Origin: Pseudomonas sp. CAN1
Lineage (GTDB): Bacteria > Pseudomonadota > Gammaproteobacteria > Pseudomonadales > Pseudomonadaceae
Assembly: GCF_030462585.1 (NCBI RefSeq)
Contig: NZ_JASMRU010000017.1
Location: forward strand, 50,077-106,791
Direction of reading: 5' to 3'
DNA: 56,715 nucleotides
The translations under genes were made by a program, and so were the position numbers. The notes under the pieces were generated by a model. That model had not been told where the DNA came from. It made no database searches and saw nothing but the letters and a program-made list of their open reading frames with translations. This document shows positions 1 through 8,197 of this stretch, one piece after another (positions within the stretch are counted from its first letter, which is position 1; each line of letters opens with the position of its first letter).

Positions 1-713
1 TGACCTTCGGCCAGCGCTGGCTGCCCCGCCCCGGTGCCTGGATGGAGGCGGTGAAAGGGCTGTTCGGCTTCCTGCTGCTGGCCAGCGCCTGGCTGGTGAT
101 ACGCCCGGTGCTCGACGCAACGCTCTGGGTCGCACTGGGCGGCGCGCTGCTGGTGGCCTTCGGCTGGGCCGCAGTGGAAACCGGGCGCAGCCTGCCGGGC
201 CGGCGCGCGGTCACCGGCGCCGCCGGGTTGACTGCGATCCTCTGGGGCGCGGCCATGCTGCTGGGCGCCGCAGGTGGCGCACAGAGCCCGCTGCAACCAC
301 TGAAAATCTACGGCGCCGCACGCGCGGTCACACAGGCTGCCGCCAGCGAATTCGTCACCGTTCGCAGCACAGCCGAACTCGATGCCCAGTTGCAGGATGC
401 GAAGGCGCAGCAGCAATGGGTGCTGCTGGATTACTCGGCAGAGTGGTGCGTGGCGTGCAAGGTCATCGAGCAACAGGTGTTCGAACAGCCGGACGTGCAG
501 CAGGCATTGCACGGCGTGCGCCTGCTGCGGCTGGACGTCACCGCCGATGGCCCGGACAGCCGCGCCCTGCTCCAGCGCTACCGCGTGCCCGGCCCGCCCA
601 GCGTGCTCTGGATCGGCCCTGACGGCAGCGAACGTCGCGGCCTGCGCATCACCGGCGAAATCAGTCGCGGCGAATTCCTCGCCCTGTGGCAACGCGCCAG
701 GGGCAATGGCTGA
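1..713 (+). CDS. dsbD: Thiol:disulfide interchange protein DsbD-like, C-terminal part (5' end cut by window)
   Basis: The open frame runs from base 3 without a start and continues upstream of the window. The visible part begins with the end of a membrane domain: an R-W-L-P-R-P-G-A-W-M-E-A-V-K-G type segment, then two or three hydrophobic helices. It ends with a periplasmic thioredoxin-like domain carrying the redox pair in SAEWCVACKVIE. This is the DsbD architecture, in which electrons pass from cytoplasmic thioredoxin through the membrane to periplasmic partners. The dsbG gene about 100 bases downstream is the expected electron acceptor, and the pair resembles the dsbD2/dsbG locus of P. aeruginosa. 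The assignment to DsbD is firm; which paralogue it is remains inference. Confidence 0.9.
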   Translation, partial: TFGQRWLPRPGAWMEAVKGLFGFLLLASAWLVIRPVLDATLWVALGGALLVAFGWAAVETGRSLPGRRAVTGAAGLTAILWGAAMLLGAAGGAQSPLQPLKIYGAARAVTQAAASEFVTVRSTAELDAQLQDAKAQQQWVLLDYSAEWCVACKVIEQQVFEQPDVQQALHGVRLLRLDVTADGPDSRALLQRYRVPGPPSVLWIGPDGSERRGLRITGEISRGEFLALWQRARGNG

Positions 714-817
714 TGCTGCGGCTCTCCACCTTCCTGACTCCGCTGCCGCACGGGCGGTCACGCAACCCTGCAGAACCTGCTCACAACGACAACCGATACT
801 CCCATCAGAGGCATTCC

Positions 818-1582
818 ATGAAGCTTGCAAACCCGCTCCCCTTCGGCCTGCTCATCGCCCTCGGACTCGGCAGCGCCCAGGCCGCCGAAGACCTGCCGGC
901 GCCGATCCGCATGGTCGAATCCAAGGGCGCCCGCGTCATCGGCCAGTTCGACGCGCCGGACGGCCTCAAGGGCTACGCCGCCGAGTACGAAGGCCAGGCC
1001 ATGGCCCTCTACCTCACTGCGGATGGCAAGCACGTCCTCAGTGGCCGCCTGTTCGATGCGCAAGGCAACGACCTCAGCCGCGAACCGCTGGAGCGCCTGG
1101 TGTTCGCGCCCATGGCCAAGGAGATGTGGGCGAAGATGGCCAGCTCCACCTGGATCGCCGACGGCAAGGCCGATGCGCCACGCATCGTCTACGTCTTCAC
1201 CGATCCCAATTGCCCCTACTGCACGATGTTCTGGCAGCAGGCTCGGCCCTGGGTCGAGAGCGGCAAGGTGCAGCTGCGCCACGTCATGGTCGGCATCATC
1301 AAGCCCGACAGCCTGGCCAAGGCCGCCACCCTGCTCGCCGACGCCGATCCGGCCAAGGCCCTGCACGACCACGAGCTGGCCGGCAAATCCAGCCCGCTCA
1401 AGGCCACCAGCCGGATTCCCGAAGCGCTCCAGCAGAAGCTCGATGCCAACATGACGCTGGCCGACCAGATGGGCGTCAACGCCACGCCGTCGATCTTCTA
1501 CCTCAACGACAAGGGCCGCATGGAACAGGTGCAGGGCGCGCCCCGGCCGGAGCAGCTGGAACAGATTCTCGGCGGAAGCTGA
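818..1582 (+). CDS. dsbG: Thiol:disulfide interchange protein DsbG
   Basis: This 254-residue periplasmic protein has a signal peptide ending near A-Q-A-A-E (about residue 22), a dimerisation domain, and a thioredoxin fold with the active site N-C-P-Y-C (C132 and C135). A cis-proline loop appears in VNATPSIF. CPYC and the length fit the DsbC/DsbG disulfide isomerase/reductase family, which repairs or protects cysteines of exported proteins and is kept reduced by DsbD, encoded just upstream. The ATG at 818 was chosen because it begins the signal peptide; an in-frame start at 686 would add a non-conserved leader overlapping the dsbD end. DsbC rather than DsbG cannot be fully excluded. Confidence 0.88.
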   Translation: MKLANPLPFGLLIALGLGSAQAAEDLPAPIRMVESKGARVIGQFDAPDGLKGYAAEYEGQAMALYLTADGKHVLSGRLFDAQGNDLSREPLERLVFAPMAKEMWAKMASSTWIADGKADAPRIVYVFTDPNCPYCTMFWQQARPWVESGKVQLRHVMVGIIKPDSLAKAATLLADADPAKALHDHELAGKSSPLKATSRIPEALQQKLDANMTLADQMGVNATPSIFYLNDKGRMEQVQGAPRPEQLEQILGGS

Positions 1583-2218
1583 TCACTCCGTTGCCGCCGG
1601 CCCATCGCGCAGCGCCAGGCCGGCCAGCACGGCGACCCAGACCACGGCCACGCCGTAGTTCAGTCGCTGGTAGAGACCGAAGCCGTGCCCCGCGGCGAAC
1701 GCCTTGCCCATCATCGCCACGCTCGCGATCGAGAGCAGCACACAAAGCGCGGAGAACAGCGCGAATCGCGGTGACGCCAGCAGCCGCTTGCCGAGGAAGA
1801 CCCAGAGCGCGCTGGCCAGGGTCAGCGATAGGAACATCAGCAGGCCCGCCAGGTTGTGGACCTGCTGCGACAGCGACGGCTGCGCCGGGGCGCAGCCCTG
1901 GTCGCAGGAGAAGTGCCCGGTGGCAAAGCTGGCCAGGCCATGCAGCAGGATCAACCCGGCGCTGAGCACTGCCAGGCGCGAGCCGGCGAAACGCCGCGCC
2001 ACGCCGATGGCGAAGGCAATGAACAGCACCCCCAGCGGGAAGTTGTTCACCCAGGCGGAGAAGCCGTGGGTCGGTGCGCCCTCGGCGCCCAGCTGGCTCA
2101 TCGCCTGGTCGATGTGGCTGTAGCCGGGATAGGCCAGCGCCGTCAGCGCCACGCCGATCGCCAGCCAGAATGGAATCAGCAGCCCTGCTCCCAGCAGAAC
2201 GCGATCAATGGTCTTCAT
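1583..2218 (-). CDS. DUF998-like multi-pass membrane protein
   Basis: The 211-residue product is very hydrophobic, with about six predicted membrane helices. Motifs such as Y-P-G-Y-S-H-I-D-Q-A-M-S-Q-L-G-A near residues 30-45 are typical of DUF998 family proteins, which have no established biochemical function. The gene is convergent with dsbG and its stop abuts the dsbG stop, so no terminator space lies between them. The start at 2218 gives a natural N-terminus just before the first helix. The family assignment is by recognition of motif and topology; the role is unknown. Confidence 0.75.
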   Translation of the reverse strand: MKTIDRVLLGAGLLIPFWLAIGVALTALAYPGYSHIDQAMSQLGAEGAPTHGFSAWVNNFPLGVLFIAFAIGVARRFAGSRLAVLSAGLILLHGLASFATGHFSCDQGCAPAQPSLSQQVHNLAGLLMFLSLTLASALWVFLGKRLLASPRFALFSALCVLLSIASVAMMGKAFAAGHGFGLYQRLNYGVAVVWVAVLAGLALRDGPAATE

Positions 2219-2295
2219 GTCAGGTCACTCCCTTGCCTTGTTTCGAGTATTGCGTGAATGGCCCCGCCGTCCCGGCGAGGCTTGCGCGAACCGTA

Positions 2296-3243
2296 TCAGG
2301 GCGCCTTGTCGGCCAGCTCCTCCAGCAGGTCCGCCGAGGGGACGAAGAACAGGCTGCCGGTGACGGCCTTGCTGAAGTCCAGCAGGCGGTCGTAGTTGCC
2401 GGCGGGGCGGCCGACGAACATGTTCTCCAGCATCTCTTCCACCGGCGCCGGCGAGCGCGCGTAGCCGATGAAGTAGGTGCCGAACTCGCCCGAGCCGGGG
2501 CGGCCGAAGGGCATGTTGTCGCGCAGGATCTTCACCTCCTCGCCGTCCTTCTCCAGGGTGGTCAGCGAGCTGTGCGAGCAGCTCGGCTTCACGTCGTCGG
2601 CCAGCTCGATATCGGCCAGTTTGGTACGGCCGATGATGCGTTCCTGGGCTTCGGTGGACAGCTGGTTCCAGCCGTTCATGTCGTGCAGGTACTTCTGCAC
2701 CAGCACGTAGCTGCCGCCGGCGAACTCGCGGTCCTCGTCGCCGATCAGGGTGAAGCGCGCTGTCTCGTGCTGCTCCGGGTTCTCGGTGCCGTCGACGAAG
2801 CCGATAATGCTGCGCATGTCGAAGTAGCGGAAACCATGCACCTCGTCGACCACCGTCACCGCCTCGCCCATGCGCGCCACCAGTTGCGCCGCCAGCTCGA
2901 AGCAGAGGTCCATCTGGTCGGCGCGGATGTGCAGCAGCAGGTCGCCGGGCGTGGAGACCGCAATGCGTTTGCCGCTGCCGAATTCGCGGAAGGCGTGCAG
3001 CTCTGCCGGCCGCGGGGCGCCGAACAGGCTGTCCCAGGCACTGGCGCCGAAGCCCACCACGCAGGACAAGTTGCCGTTGGGCACTCGCTTGCCCACCGAG
3101 CGCACCAGCGCTGCCACGTCACCGCAAAGCGAACGCACGGCGCCCCAGGGCTGCTGGCCCGGCGCCAGGGTGGCCACGAGGAAGATCGCGCAACGGGTGA
3201 TCGGGCTGTCGACCGACTGGGGGAACGGAGCGTCGCTGGGCAT
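2296..3243 (-). CDS. DyP-type (class B) heme peroxidase
   Basis: The 315-residue protein carries the dye-decolorising peroxidase signature G-F-V-D-G-T-E-N-P with the distal Asp at D151. A candidate proximal heme His is H224 (P-S-C-S-H-S-S), and a distal Arg is R241 (K-I-L-R-D-N-M-P-F). Length and motif spacing fit the class B / YfeX-like cytoplasmic group, which oxidises dyes and phenolics with hydrogen peroxide. No Tat or Sec signal is visible and no encapsulin gene lies nearby, although the C-terminus is short and hydrophobic. It is a stand-alone gene between a membrane protein and a permease. The enzyme class is certain; the physiological substrate is not. Confidence 0.92.
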   Translation of the reverse strand: MPSDAPFPQSVDSPITRCAIFLVATLAPGQQPWGAVRSLCGDVAALVRSVGKRVPNGNLSCVVGFGASAWDSLFGAPRPAELHAFREFGSGKRIAVSTPGDLLLHIRADQMDLCFELAAQLVARMGEAVTVVDEVHGFRYFDMRSIIGFVDGTENPEQHETARFTLIGDEDREFAGGSYVLVQKYLHDMNGWNQLSTEAQERIIGRTKLADIELADDVKPSCSHSSLTTLEKDGEEVKILRDNMPFGRPGSGEFGTYFIGYARSPAPVEEMLENMFVGRPAGNYDRLLDFSKAVTGSLFFVPSADLLEELADKAP

Positions 3244-3339
3244 GATTGGGCCGCCATCGAATCAGGGGAGCCCGAGATTATCAAACTCCGCCCGGCAGCA
3301 GATGACGGGGCGCAAACTGCGGCCCGTCATCGCTGGCGA

Positions 3340-4725
3340 TCACTCCGCCATCTGCAGGTCCGGCAGCTTCACCTGGAACATCCGCGTGGCGCTGAGCAGG
3401 CAGATGAAGCCCAGGCACATCCAGCCGAAGCCGATCATGAACGACAGCCCGGACAGACTCGACCACAGCCAGATGGTGCTGAGGAAGCCCAGCCCCGGCA
3501 GCGCGCCGTAGCGCAGGTAGTTGCGCTTGCCGGTGAGCTTCTGGTCGATCAGGTAGTGCTTGATCACCGCCAGGTTCACCGCCGAGAAGGCGAACAGCGC
3601 ACCGAAGCTGATCATGTTCGCCACCGTATCCAGGGTGACGAACAGGGCGATCAGCGACAGCGCGCTGATCACCATGATCGCGGTAGCCGGCACGCGTTTC
3701 TTCGTCACCAGCTTGCCGAACACGCGAGGCAGCGCACCGTCGCGGCCCATGGCGAACAGCACCCGCGACACGCTGGCCTGGGACACCATCGCCGAGGCGA
3801 AGCAACCGGCCACGTAGGTGGCGGTGAAGAAGGTCACCAGCCACTCGCCGCCGATGCGCCGCAGCACGTCGAGGGACGCCGAGTCGGCATCGGTGAGCGC
3901 CTGCCACTCGGGGAACACCAGTTGGCCGAAGTAGGCCATGACGATGAACAGCACGCCGCCGATCAGGGTCACCAGCATGATCGCTGCGGGAATCTGCCGG
4001 CGCGGCTCGGGGGTCTCCTCGGCCATGGTCGACACCGCATCGAAGCCGAGGAACGACAGGCACAGCACCGCCGCGCCGGACATCACCAGCGGCAGGCTGA
4101 AGTGCTCGTCATAGAACGGCTGCGCCAACGCCACCGGCTCCGCCTGCTGGCCCAGGTGGCTCAGCGAGAGCGCGATGAACACCACCACGAAGACCATCTG
4201 CGCGACGATCAGCACCCAGTTGACGCGAGTGATCGACTCGATGCCGATGAGGTTGAGGAAAGTCACCAGCACGATGGAGCCGAGAATCCACACCGACAGC
4301 GGTACCGAGGGGAAATAGTCGACCATGTAGATGCCGATCAGCAGGTAGCTGAGCAGCGGCAGGAAGATGTAGTCGAGCAGCAGCGTCCAGCCGGCCATGA
4401 AGCCGAATGCGGCGCCGAAGGTCTTGCGCGTGTAGCTGTACACCGACCCCGAATACGGGTGCGCCTGCACCATGCGGCCATAGCTGTAGGCCGTCAGCAG
4501 CATCGCGGCGAGGGTGAACACGTAGGCCGAGGACAGGTGGCCCATGCTCATCCGCGTGACCAGGCCGTAGGTGGTGAAGACCGCCAGCGGCACCATGTAG
4601 GCCAGCCCGAAAAGGACCAGCGCGGGAATCCCCAGTGACTTGCGAAAGCCCCGTGACGACGGGGTGCTGTTCTGGGCTTGATGGGCAGGCGAGGAAGTAT
4701 CGGAAGCGCTTGTTGTTTTTTTCAT
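3340..4725 (-). CDS. APC-family amino acid/polyamine permease, PuuP-like
   Basis: The 461-residue inner-membrane transporter has about twelve helices and belongs to the amino acid-polyamine-organocation superfamily. Segments LSFLGFDAVSTMAEETPEP and SVSRVLFAMGRDGALP closely resemble the corresponding regions of the E. coli putrescine importer PuuP. The N-terminal 25 residues are Ser/Thr-rich and cytoplasmic. A putrescine or related amine substrate is inferred from this similarity. The gamma-glutamylpolyamine synthetase and oxidase genes at 53-56 kb would use such a substrate but are too distant to count as an operon. The gene is monocistronic with a long leader region upstream. Confidence 0.85.
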   Translation of the reverse strand: MKKTTSASDTSSPAHQAQNSTPSSRGFRKSLGIPALVLFGLAYMVPLAVFTTYGLVTRMSMGHLSSAYVFTLAAMLLTAYSYGRMVQAHPYSGSVYSYTRKTFGAAFGFMAGWTLLLDYIFLPLLSYLLIGIYMVDYFPSVPLSVWILGSIVLVTFLNLIGIESITRVNWVLIVAQMVFVVVFIALSLSHLGQQAEPVALAQPFYDEHFSLPLVMSGAAVLCLSFLGFDAVSTMAEETPEPRRQIPAAIMLVTLIGGVLFIVMAYFGQLVFPEWQALTDADSASLDVLRRIGGEWLVTFFTATYVAGCFASAMVSQASVSRVLFAMGRDGALPRVFGKLVTKKRVPATAIMVISALSLIALFVTLDTVANMISFGALFAFSAVNLAVIKHYLIDQKLTGKRNYLRYGALPGLGFLSTIWLWSSLSGLSFMIGFGWMCLGFICLLSATRMFQVKLPDLQMAE

Positions 4726-5087
4726 GGCTCACTCATGGCTCGAAAGGCGGGCGCATGGTGCGTGAGCTTGGGGCCGAGGAAAATTAGTAAAAATATGCTC
4801 GGACCTTAAGAAAAAAATGGCCGTCGGTGCGGGGACAAGGGCGAGGTTTGTGCGGTCATCCGTGTCTGTGGGCATGATCCAAAAGCTGCGCTCGCCCCGA
4901 GCGTAGAGGCATGCTTCTCGTAGGAGCGAGCTCGCTCGCGAACCCACCCAGCGCCTCCCCCCGTAGGGCGCATAACCCGGAACGGGTTATGCGCCGATAC
5001 CACGACGGCGGATAACGCTGGCGCGTTATGCGCCCTACGTCCCTAGCTAAACGGAGAAGGACCGGCCGTCACGCCGGTTCATTCGCA
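4726..5087. other. Gene-poor spacer with REP-type repeats
   Basis: No convincing gene was found. The segment next to the permease start (about 4740-4810) is relatively AT-rich and probably holds the permease promoter. The rest contains a half REP element ('gtaggagcgagctcgctcgc', about 4919-4941) and a complete palindromic element at 4963-5039. Short open frames here have no ribosome-binding sites. Confidence 0.6.
4963..5039. repeat. REP-like palindromic element, 'gtagggcgcataac' class, copy 1
   Basis: The 77-base element begins with gtagggcgcataac and ends with its complement gttatgcgccctac. Two further internal stems lie between these ends. The reverse complement is present almost unchanged at 28454-28529. 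This is the layout of an intergenic REP doublet (BIME) of Pseudomonas. Confidence 0.85.
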
Positions 5088-5507
5088 TCAGGCCGCGGCC
5101 AGCACGCTGACCGACAGGCGCAGGCCGAGAGCCGCCAACGCCGCTTCCAGCTGCTCCATCTTCGAGGTGTGCAGGAAGTCCACCTGCACCGGATTCACCT
5201 CCAGCAGCCGGCAAAGATCAGCCTTGCGCATGCCCCGCCGCACCATCTCGTTCCACAGCACGATCTTGGCGACGGTCACTGTCGGCAGGTGCACGACGTG
5301 CTCGCCGGCTTCAGCCGCGCTCGCCGGCGGAATCGCGCGGCGGTCGTCGACGTAAAGCGACAGGGTCGTATCGATGGCATCCAGAGTTTCCGTGATCGCA
5401 TGGGCACGGTCATCGCCGAAGCTGTTGAGCTCCGGCAGATCGCGGCAATACACGGCGAGGCCAGCAGCGCTGGGGTCTTCCTCGAATCGTATGGCGTAGT
5501 CGTACAT
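5088..5507 (-). CDS. hicB: HicB-type antitoxin
   Basis: The 139-residue protein starts with the partial RNase-H-like fold of HicB: Y-D-Y-A-I-R-F-E-E-D, then Y-C-R-D-L-P-E and the conserved A-I-T-E-T-L-D-A. It ends in a helix-turn-helix-like segment (R-K-A-D-L-C-R-L-L-E-V near residues 98-108) that would bind the operon's own promoter. It neutralises the HicA mRNA interferase encoded immediately upstream, 26 bases away on the same strand. The ATG at 5507 follows a GGAGG-type site and is preferred to longer in-frame starts that run into hicA. As in other hicAB loci, the toxin gene precedes the antitoxin gene. Confidence 0.9.
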   Translation of the reverse strand: MYDYAIRFEEDPSAAGLAVYCRDLPELNSFGDDRAHAITETLDAIDTTLSLYVDDRRAIPPASAAEAGEHVVHLPTVTVAKIVLWNEMVRRGMRKADLCRLLEVNPVQVDFLHTSKMEQLEAALAALGLRLSVSVLAAA

Positions 5508-5533
5508 CGTTGCCTCCCTCTCTGGCGATGCAT

Positions 5534-5713
5534 TCACAAGCCCAGTTGCCGGATGATGGCCTGGCGGGTTCCCTCGGGCATTTCCTTGGCTCCATGGTCG
5601 GCAAAGGTCGTCTTCCTGCCGTTGGGGGCGGTGATCTTGAAGTGGCTGCCCTTGCCCGCTTCGAAGGTCACCCCCTGGGCTTTCAGCCATCGCCTGAATT
5701 CGCTGAACTTCAT
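5534..5713 (-). CDS. hicA: HicA-type mRNA interferase toxin
   Basis: This 59-residue product has the dsRNA-binding-like HicA fold: M-K-F-S-E-F-R-R-W-L at the N-terminus and the catalytic region A-G-K-G-S-H-F-K-I with the essential His at residue 24. A second basic patch, N-G-R-K-T-T-F, follows, and the protein ends T-R-Q-A-I-I-R-Q-L-G-L. Length and motif spacing match HicA toxins, which cleave mRNA and arrest growth. The gene lies directly upstream of hicB in the same direction and appears intact. It was read directly from the minus strand between 5713 (ATG) and 5534 (end of TGA). Confidence 0.88.
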   Translation of the reverse strand: MKFSEFRRWLKAQGVTFEAGKGSHFKITAPNGRKTTFADHGAKEMPEGTRQAIIRQLGL

Positions 5714-5768
5714 CAGCTCGTCTCTTCCTGACCGGATGAGCCAAGCCTATGGCCGCACACGCAAATGA

Positions 5769-5782
5769 CAACATTAGTGTTG
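5769..5782. promoter_or_regulatory. Candidate hicAB operator dyad
   Basis: An inverted repeat CAACA-ttag-TGTTG lies 55 bases upstream of the hicA start in an AT-richer patch. HicB antitoxins autorepress through their DNA-binding domain, so this is a reasonable operator candidate. It is based on position and symmetry only. Confidence 0.35.
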
Positions 5783-5943
5783 CATTAGCGGAGCATTCCC
5801 ACAAGCTTCTCCGCCATGGCGCAGCCTGCTGCTGCCCAGCGATTATCCAGCCCCGCTGGACAGTCCATCCCGCCCGACGGGAATTATCCATGTCGCATCC
5901 CGCTCTAGACTCAGCTTGCCTTCAACCAAGCAGGACAAGCGCC

Positions 5944-6717
5944 ATGGCTGACCATTCGATCAAGGGGAAAGTGGTACTCATCGCCGGAGGAGCGAAGAAT
6001 CTCGGGGGGCTGATCGCCCGCGACCTCGCCGGGAACGGCGCCGCCGCCGTGGCGGTGCATTACAACAGCGCCGCCAGCAAGGCCGATGCCGACAAGACCG
6101 TCGCCGCCCTGCAGCAACTGGGCGCCAAAGCGGTGGCGTTGCAGGCCGACCTGACCCGCGCCGGTGCGGTGGAGAAACTGTTCGCCGACACCATCGCCGC
6201 CATCGGCAGGCCGGACATCGCCATCAACACCGTCGGCAAGGTGCTGAAGAAGCCCATGGCCGAGATCAGCGAAGCCGAGTACGACGAGATGATGGCGGTG
6301 AACGCCAAGTCGGCGTTCTTCTTCATCAAGGAAGCCGGCCGGCACCTCAACGACAACGGCAAGATCTGCACCCTCGTCACCTCGCTGCTGGGCGCCTTCA
6401 CGCCGTTCTATGCCGCCTACGCCGGCGGCAAGGCGCCGGTGGAGCACTTCACCCGCGCCGCCGCCAAGGAGCTCGGCGAGCGCGGTATCTCCGTCACCGC
6501 GGTGGGGCCGGGGCCGATGGATACGCCGTTCTTCTACCCCGCTGAGGGTCAGGACGCGGTGAACTACCACAAGACAGCCGCCGCCCTGTCGCCCTTCTCG
6601 AAGACCGGCCTGACCGACATCGAGGACGTGGTGCCCTTCATTCGCCACCTGGTCAGCGACGGCTGGTGGATCACCGGGCAGACGCTGCTGATCAATGGCG
6701 GCTATACCACCAAGTAA
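5944..6717 (+). CDS. Short-chain dehydrogenase/reductase (SDR), intact active site
   Basis: The 257-residue classical SDR has a nucleotide-binding turn in the variant form GGAKNLGG (residues 15-22). Its catalytic pair is Y159-A-G-G-K163, with a candidate Ser147 (L-V-T-S-L-L-G) and the family Asn in M-A-V-N. It ends in the usual I-N-G-G segment. It is probably an NAD(P)-dependent oxidoreductase of a small carbonyl or hydroxyl substrate; the substrate cannot be read. The start at 5944 is preferred because the fold begins there. The next gene, a LysR regulator 66 bases downstream on the same strand, may control it. Confidence 0.85.
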   Translation: MADHSIKGKVVLIAGGAKNLGGLIARDLAGNGAAAVAVHYNSAASKADADKTVAALQQLGAKAVALQADLTRAGAVEKLFADTIAAIGRPDIAINTVGKVLKKPMAEISEAEYDEMMAVNAKSAFFFIKEAGRHLNDNGKICTLVTSLLGAFTPFYAAYAGGKAPVEHFTRAAAKELGERGISVTAVGPGPMDTPFFYPAEGQDAVNYHKTAAALSPFSKTGLTDIEDVVPFIRHLVSDGWWITGQTLLINGGYTTK

Positions 6718-6783
6718 CTCCCCACCGGGATCGCCGGTCCGGGTGCCTGCGCCCGACCGGCGCCGCTCTTCTGCCGAGGTTCA

Positions 6784-7689
6784 ATGGAGCGCATCGAGCA
6801 ATACCGCATCTTCATCCAGGTCGCCGAGCTGGGCAGCTTCATCCAGGCCTCGCGGGTACTCAAGCTGCCCCGCGCCACCGTCTCGGCGGCAGTCCAGCAG
6901 CTGGAAAGCGGCGTCGGCACACGCCTGCTGCACCGCACCACACGCCGGGTCAGCCTGACCGCCGACGGCCTGCAACTGCTCGAACGCGCGCGCCAGCTGT
7001 TGCAGGAGTACGACGAGGTCGACCAGCTGTTCCAGACCCACCCGCAGCAGGTCAGCGGCCGCCTGGATGTCGACGTGCCCAGCCGCATCGCCCGGCGTCT
7101 GTTGATTCCCGCACTGCCGGAGTTCCTCCGCCAGTACCCCCGCCTGCAGCTCGGGCTGGGTTCCACCGACCGGCTCATCGACCCGGTGGGCGAAGGCGTG
7201 GATTGCGTGATCCGCTTCGGCCGGCTGAGCAACAGCAGCCTGGTGGTCAGGCCGCTGGGGCAAGTGTTGCTGGTGAACTGCGCAAGCCCCGCGTACCTCG
7301 CCGAGTACGGCCATCCGCAGCGCCCCGAAGAGCTGCACAACGGCCACCTGTGCATCGGCTACACGCCGCTGCCCGGCGGCCAGGCGCTGCCCTGGGAATA
7401 CACCGCCGAAGGTCGCGAGCAGAGCTGCCAGCTGCCCAGCCGGGTCATCGTCAACAACGTGGAAAGCTATATCGCCAGCTGCTGCGCGGGGCTGGGGCTG
7501 ATCCAGGTGCCACTGTTCGACGTGCAGCACCTGCTCGACGCCGGCGCGCTGGTGGAAGTGCTCGCCGAGCACCGCCCGGCGCCAATGCCGGTGTCGCTGC
7601 TCTACCCCAGCCGCCGCCAGCGCTCGCGACGCCTGGCGGTGTTCCTCGACTGGTTCACCGCGCAGATCGGGCCCTATCTGGCGCAGTGA
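6784..7689 (+). CDS. LysR-family transcriptional regulator
   Basis: The 301-residue protein has an N-terminal winged helix-turn-helix (F-I-Q-V-A-E-L-G-S-F-I-Q-A-S-R-V-L-K, residues about 10-30). The linker helix and the two-lobed effector domain starting near V-S-G-R-L-D-V follow. The sequence resembles the LysR subgroup in which 'RLSNSSLVVRPLG' contacts the effector pocket, often paired with dehydrogenases. It lies just downstream of an SDR gene and upstream of a VOC gene, all on the plus strand. Which gene it regulates is inference from neighbourhood. Confidence 0.9.
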   Translation: MERIEQYRIFIQVAELGSFIQASRVLKLPRATVSAAVQQLESGVGTRLLHRTTRRVSLTADGLQLLERARQLLQEYDEVDQLFQTHPQQVSGRLDVDVPSRIARRLLIPALPEFLRQYPRLQLGLGSTDRLIDPVGEGVDCVIRFGRLSNSSLVVRPLGQVLLVNCASPAYLAEYGHPQRPEELHNGHLCIGYTPLPGGQALPWEYTAEGREQSCQLPSRVIVNNVESYIASCCAGLGLIQVPLFDVQHLLDAGALVEVLAEHRPAPMPVSLLYPSRRQRSRRLAVFLDWFTAQIGPYLAQ

Positions 7690-7738
7690 GCCCGTAAAGG
7701 CGATGATCGCCAACCACGCCTGCCCTTCGGAGCCTCCC

Positions 7739-8083
7739 ATGCCGTTGACCTTGCTGCTGCGCTGCCACGACCTGGACCTGACACGCGAGCACTACCGCGA
7801 CACCCTCGGCTTCAGCGTCAGCGACTCCGCCGAAGGCACGCTGACCGTGCAACTGCAGGACTGCCGCCTGCTGTTCACCGCCCACGATCTATGGTCCGCC
7901 GCAGTCGGCAGCTCCGGCACGCTGTACTTCCAGATCGTCGACGTCGAAGGCTACTTCGAGCAGGTGAAGGACCACGCGCAGATCGCCTGGCCGCTGCAGG
8001 ACATGCCCTACGGCTCCCGCGAGTTCGGCGTGCGCGACTGCAACGGCTACCACCTGGCGTTCGCCCAACTCGCCAACGCCTGA
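7739..8083 (+). CDS. VOC (glyoxalase/bleomycin-resistance fold) family protein
   Basis: The 114-residue protein has the beta-alpha-beta-beta-beta pattern of a vicinal-oxygen-chelate domain: L-L-R-C-H-D-L-D-L-T-R-E-H-Y-R-D-T-L-G-F at the start and V-R-D-C-N-G-Y-H-L-A-F at the end. Such proteins act as small dioxygenases, glyoxalases or antibiotic-binding proteins. One metal-ligand-like Glu is replaced in the last strand, where many members read G-x-x-x-x-F. The ATG at 7739 follows a GGAG site at the proper distance and was chosen over 7703. The function is not determinable. Confidence 0.78.
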   Translation: MPLTLLLRCHDLDLTREHYRDTLGFSVSDSAEGTLTVQLQDCRLLFTAHDLWSAAVGSSGTLYFQIVDVEGYFEQVKDHAQIAWPLQDMPYGSREFGVRDCNGYHLAFAQLANA

Positions 8084-8197
8084 ACCAACGCCACGCATTA
8101 CTGCACTCCGTGCAGCGATGTCCTGCATCAGCCCCGGCTGGTGCACTGGAATCATGTCCCTAGACTGGTTGGCACCATCACCAGTCAGGGGACAACC

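Noticed and set aside
2074-4638. An open frame of about 850 codons on the plus strand.
   Set aside because: It lies antisense to the DUF998-like, DyP peroxidase and permease genes, has a His/Gln/Arg-biased composition, and is a by-product of GC-rich codon bias.
4729-4947. A 72-codon minus-strand frame upstream of the permease.
   Set aside because: There is no ribosome site or conserved motif, and the region is better explained as leader and repeat DNA.
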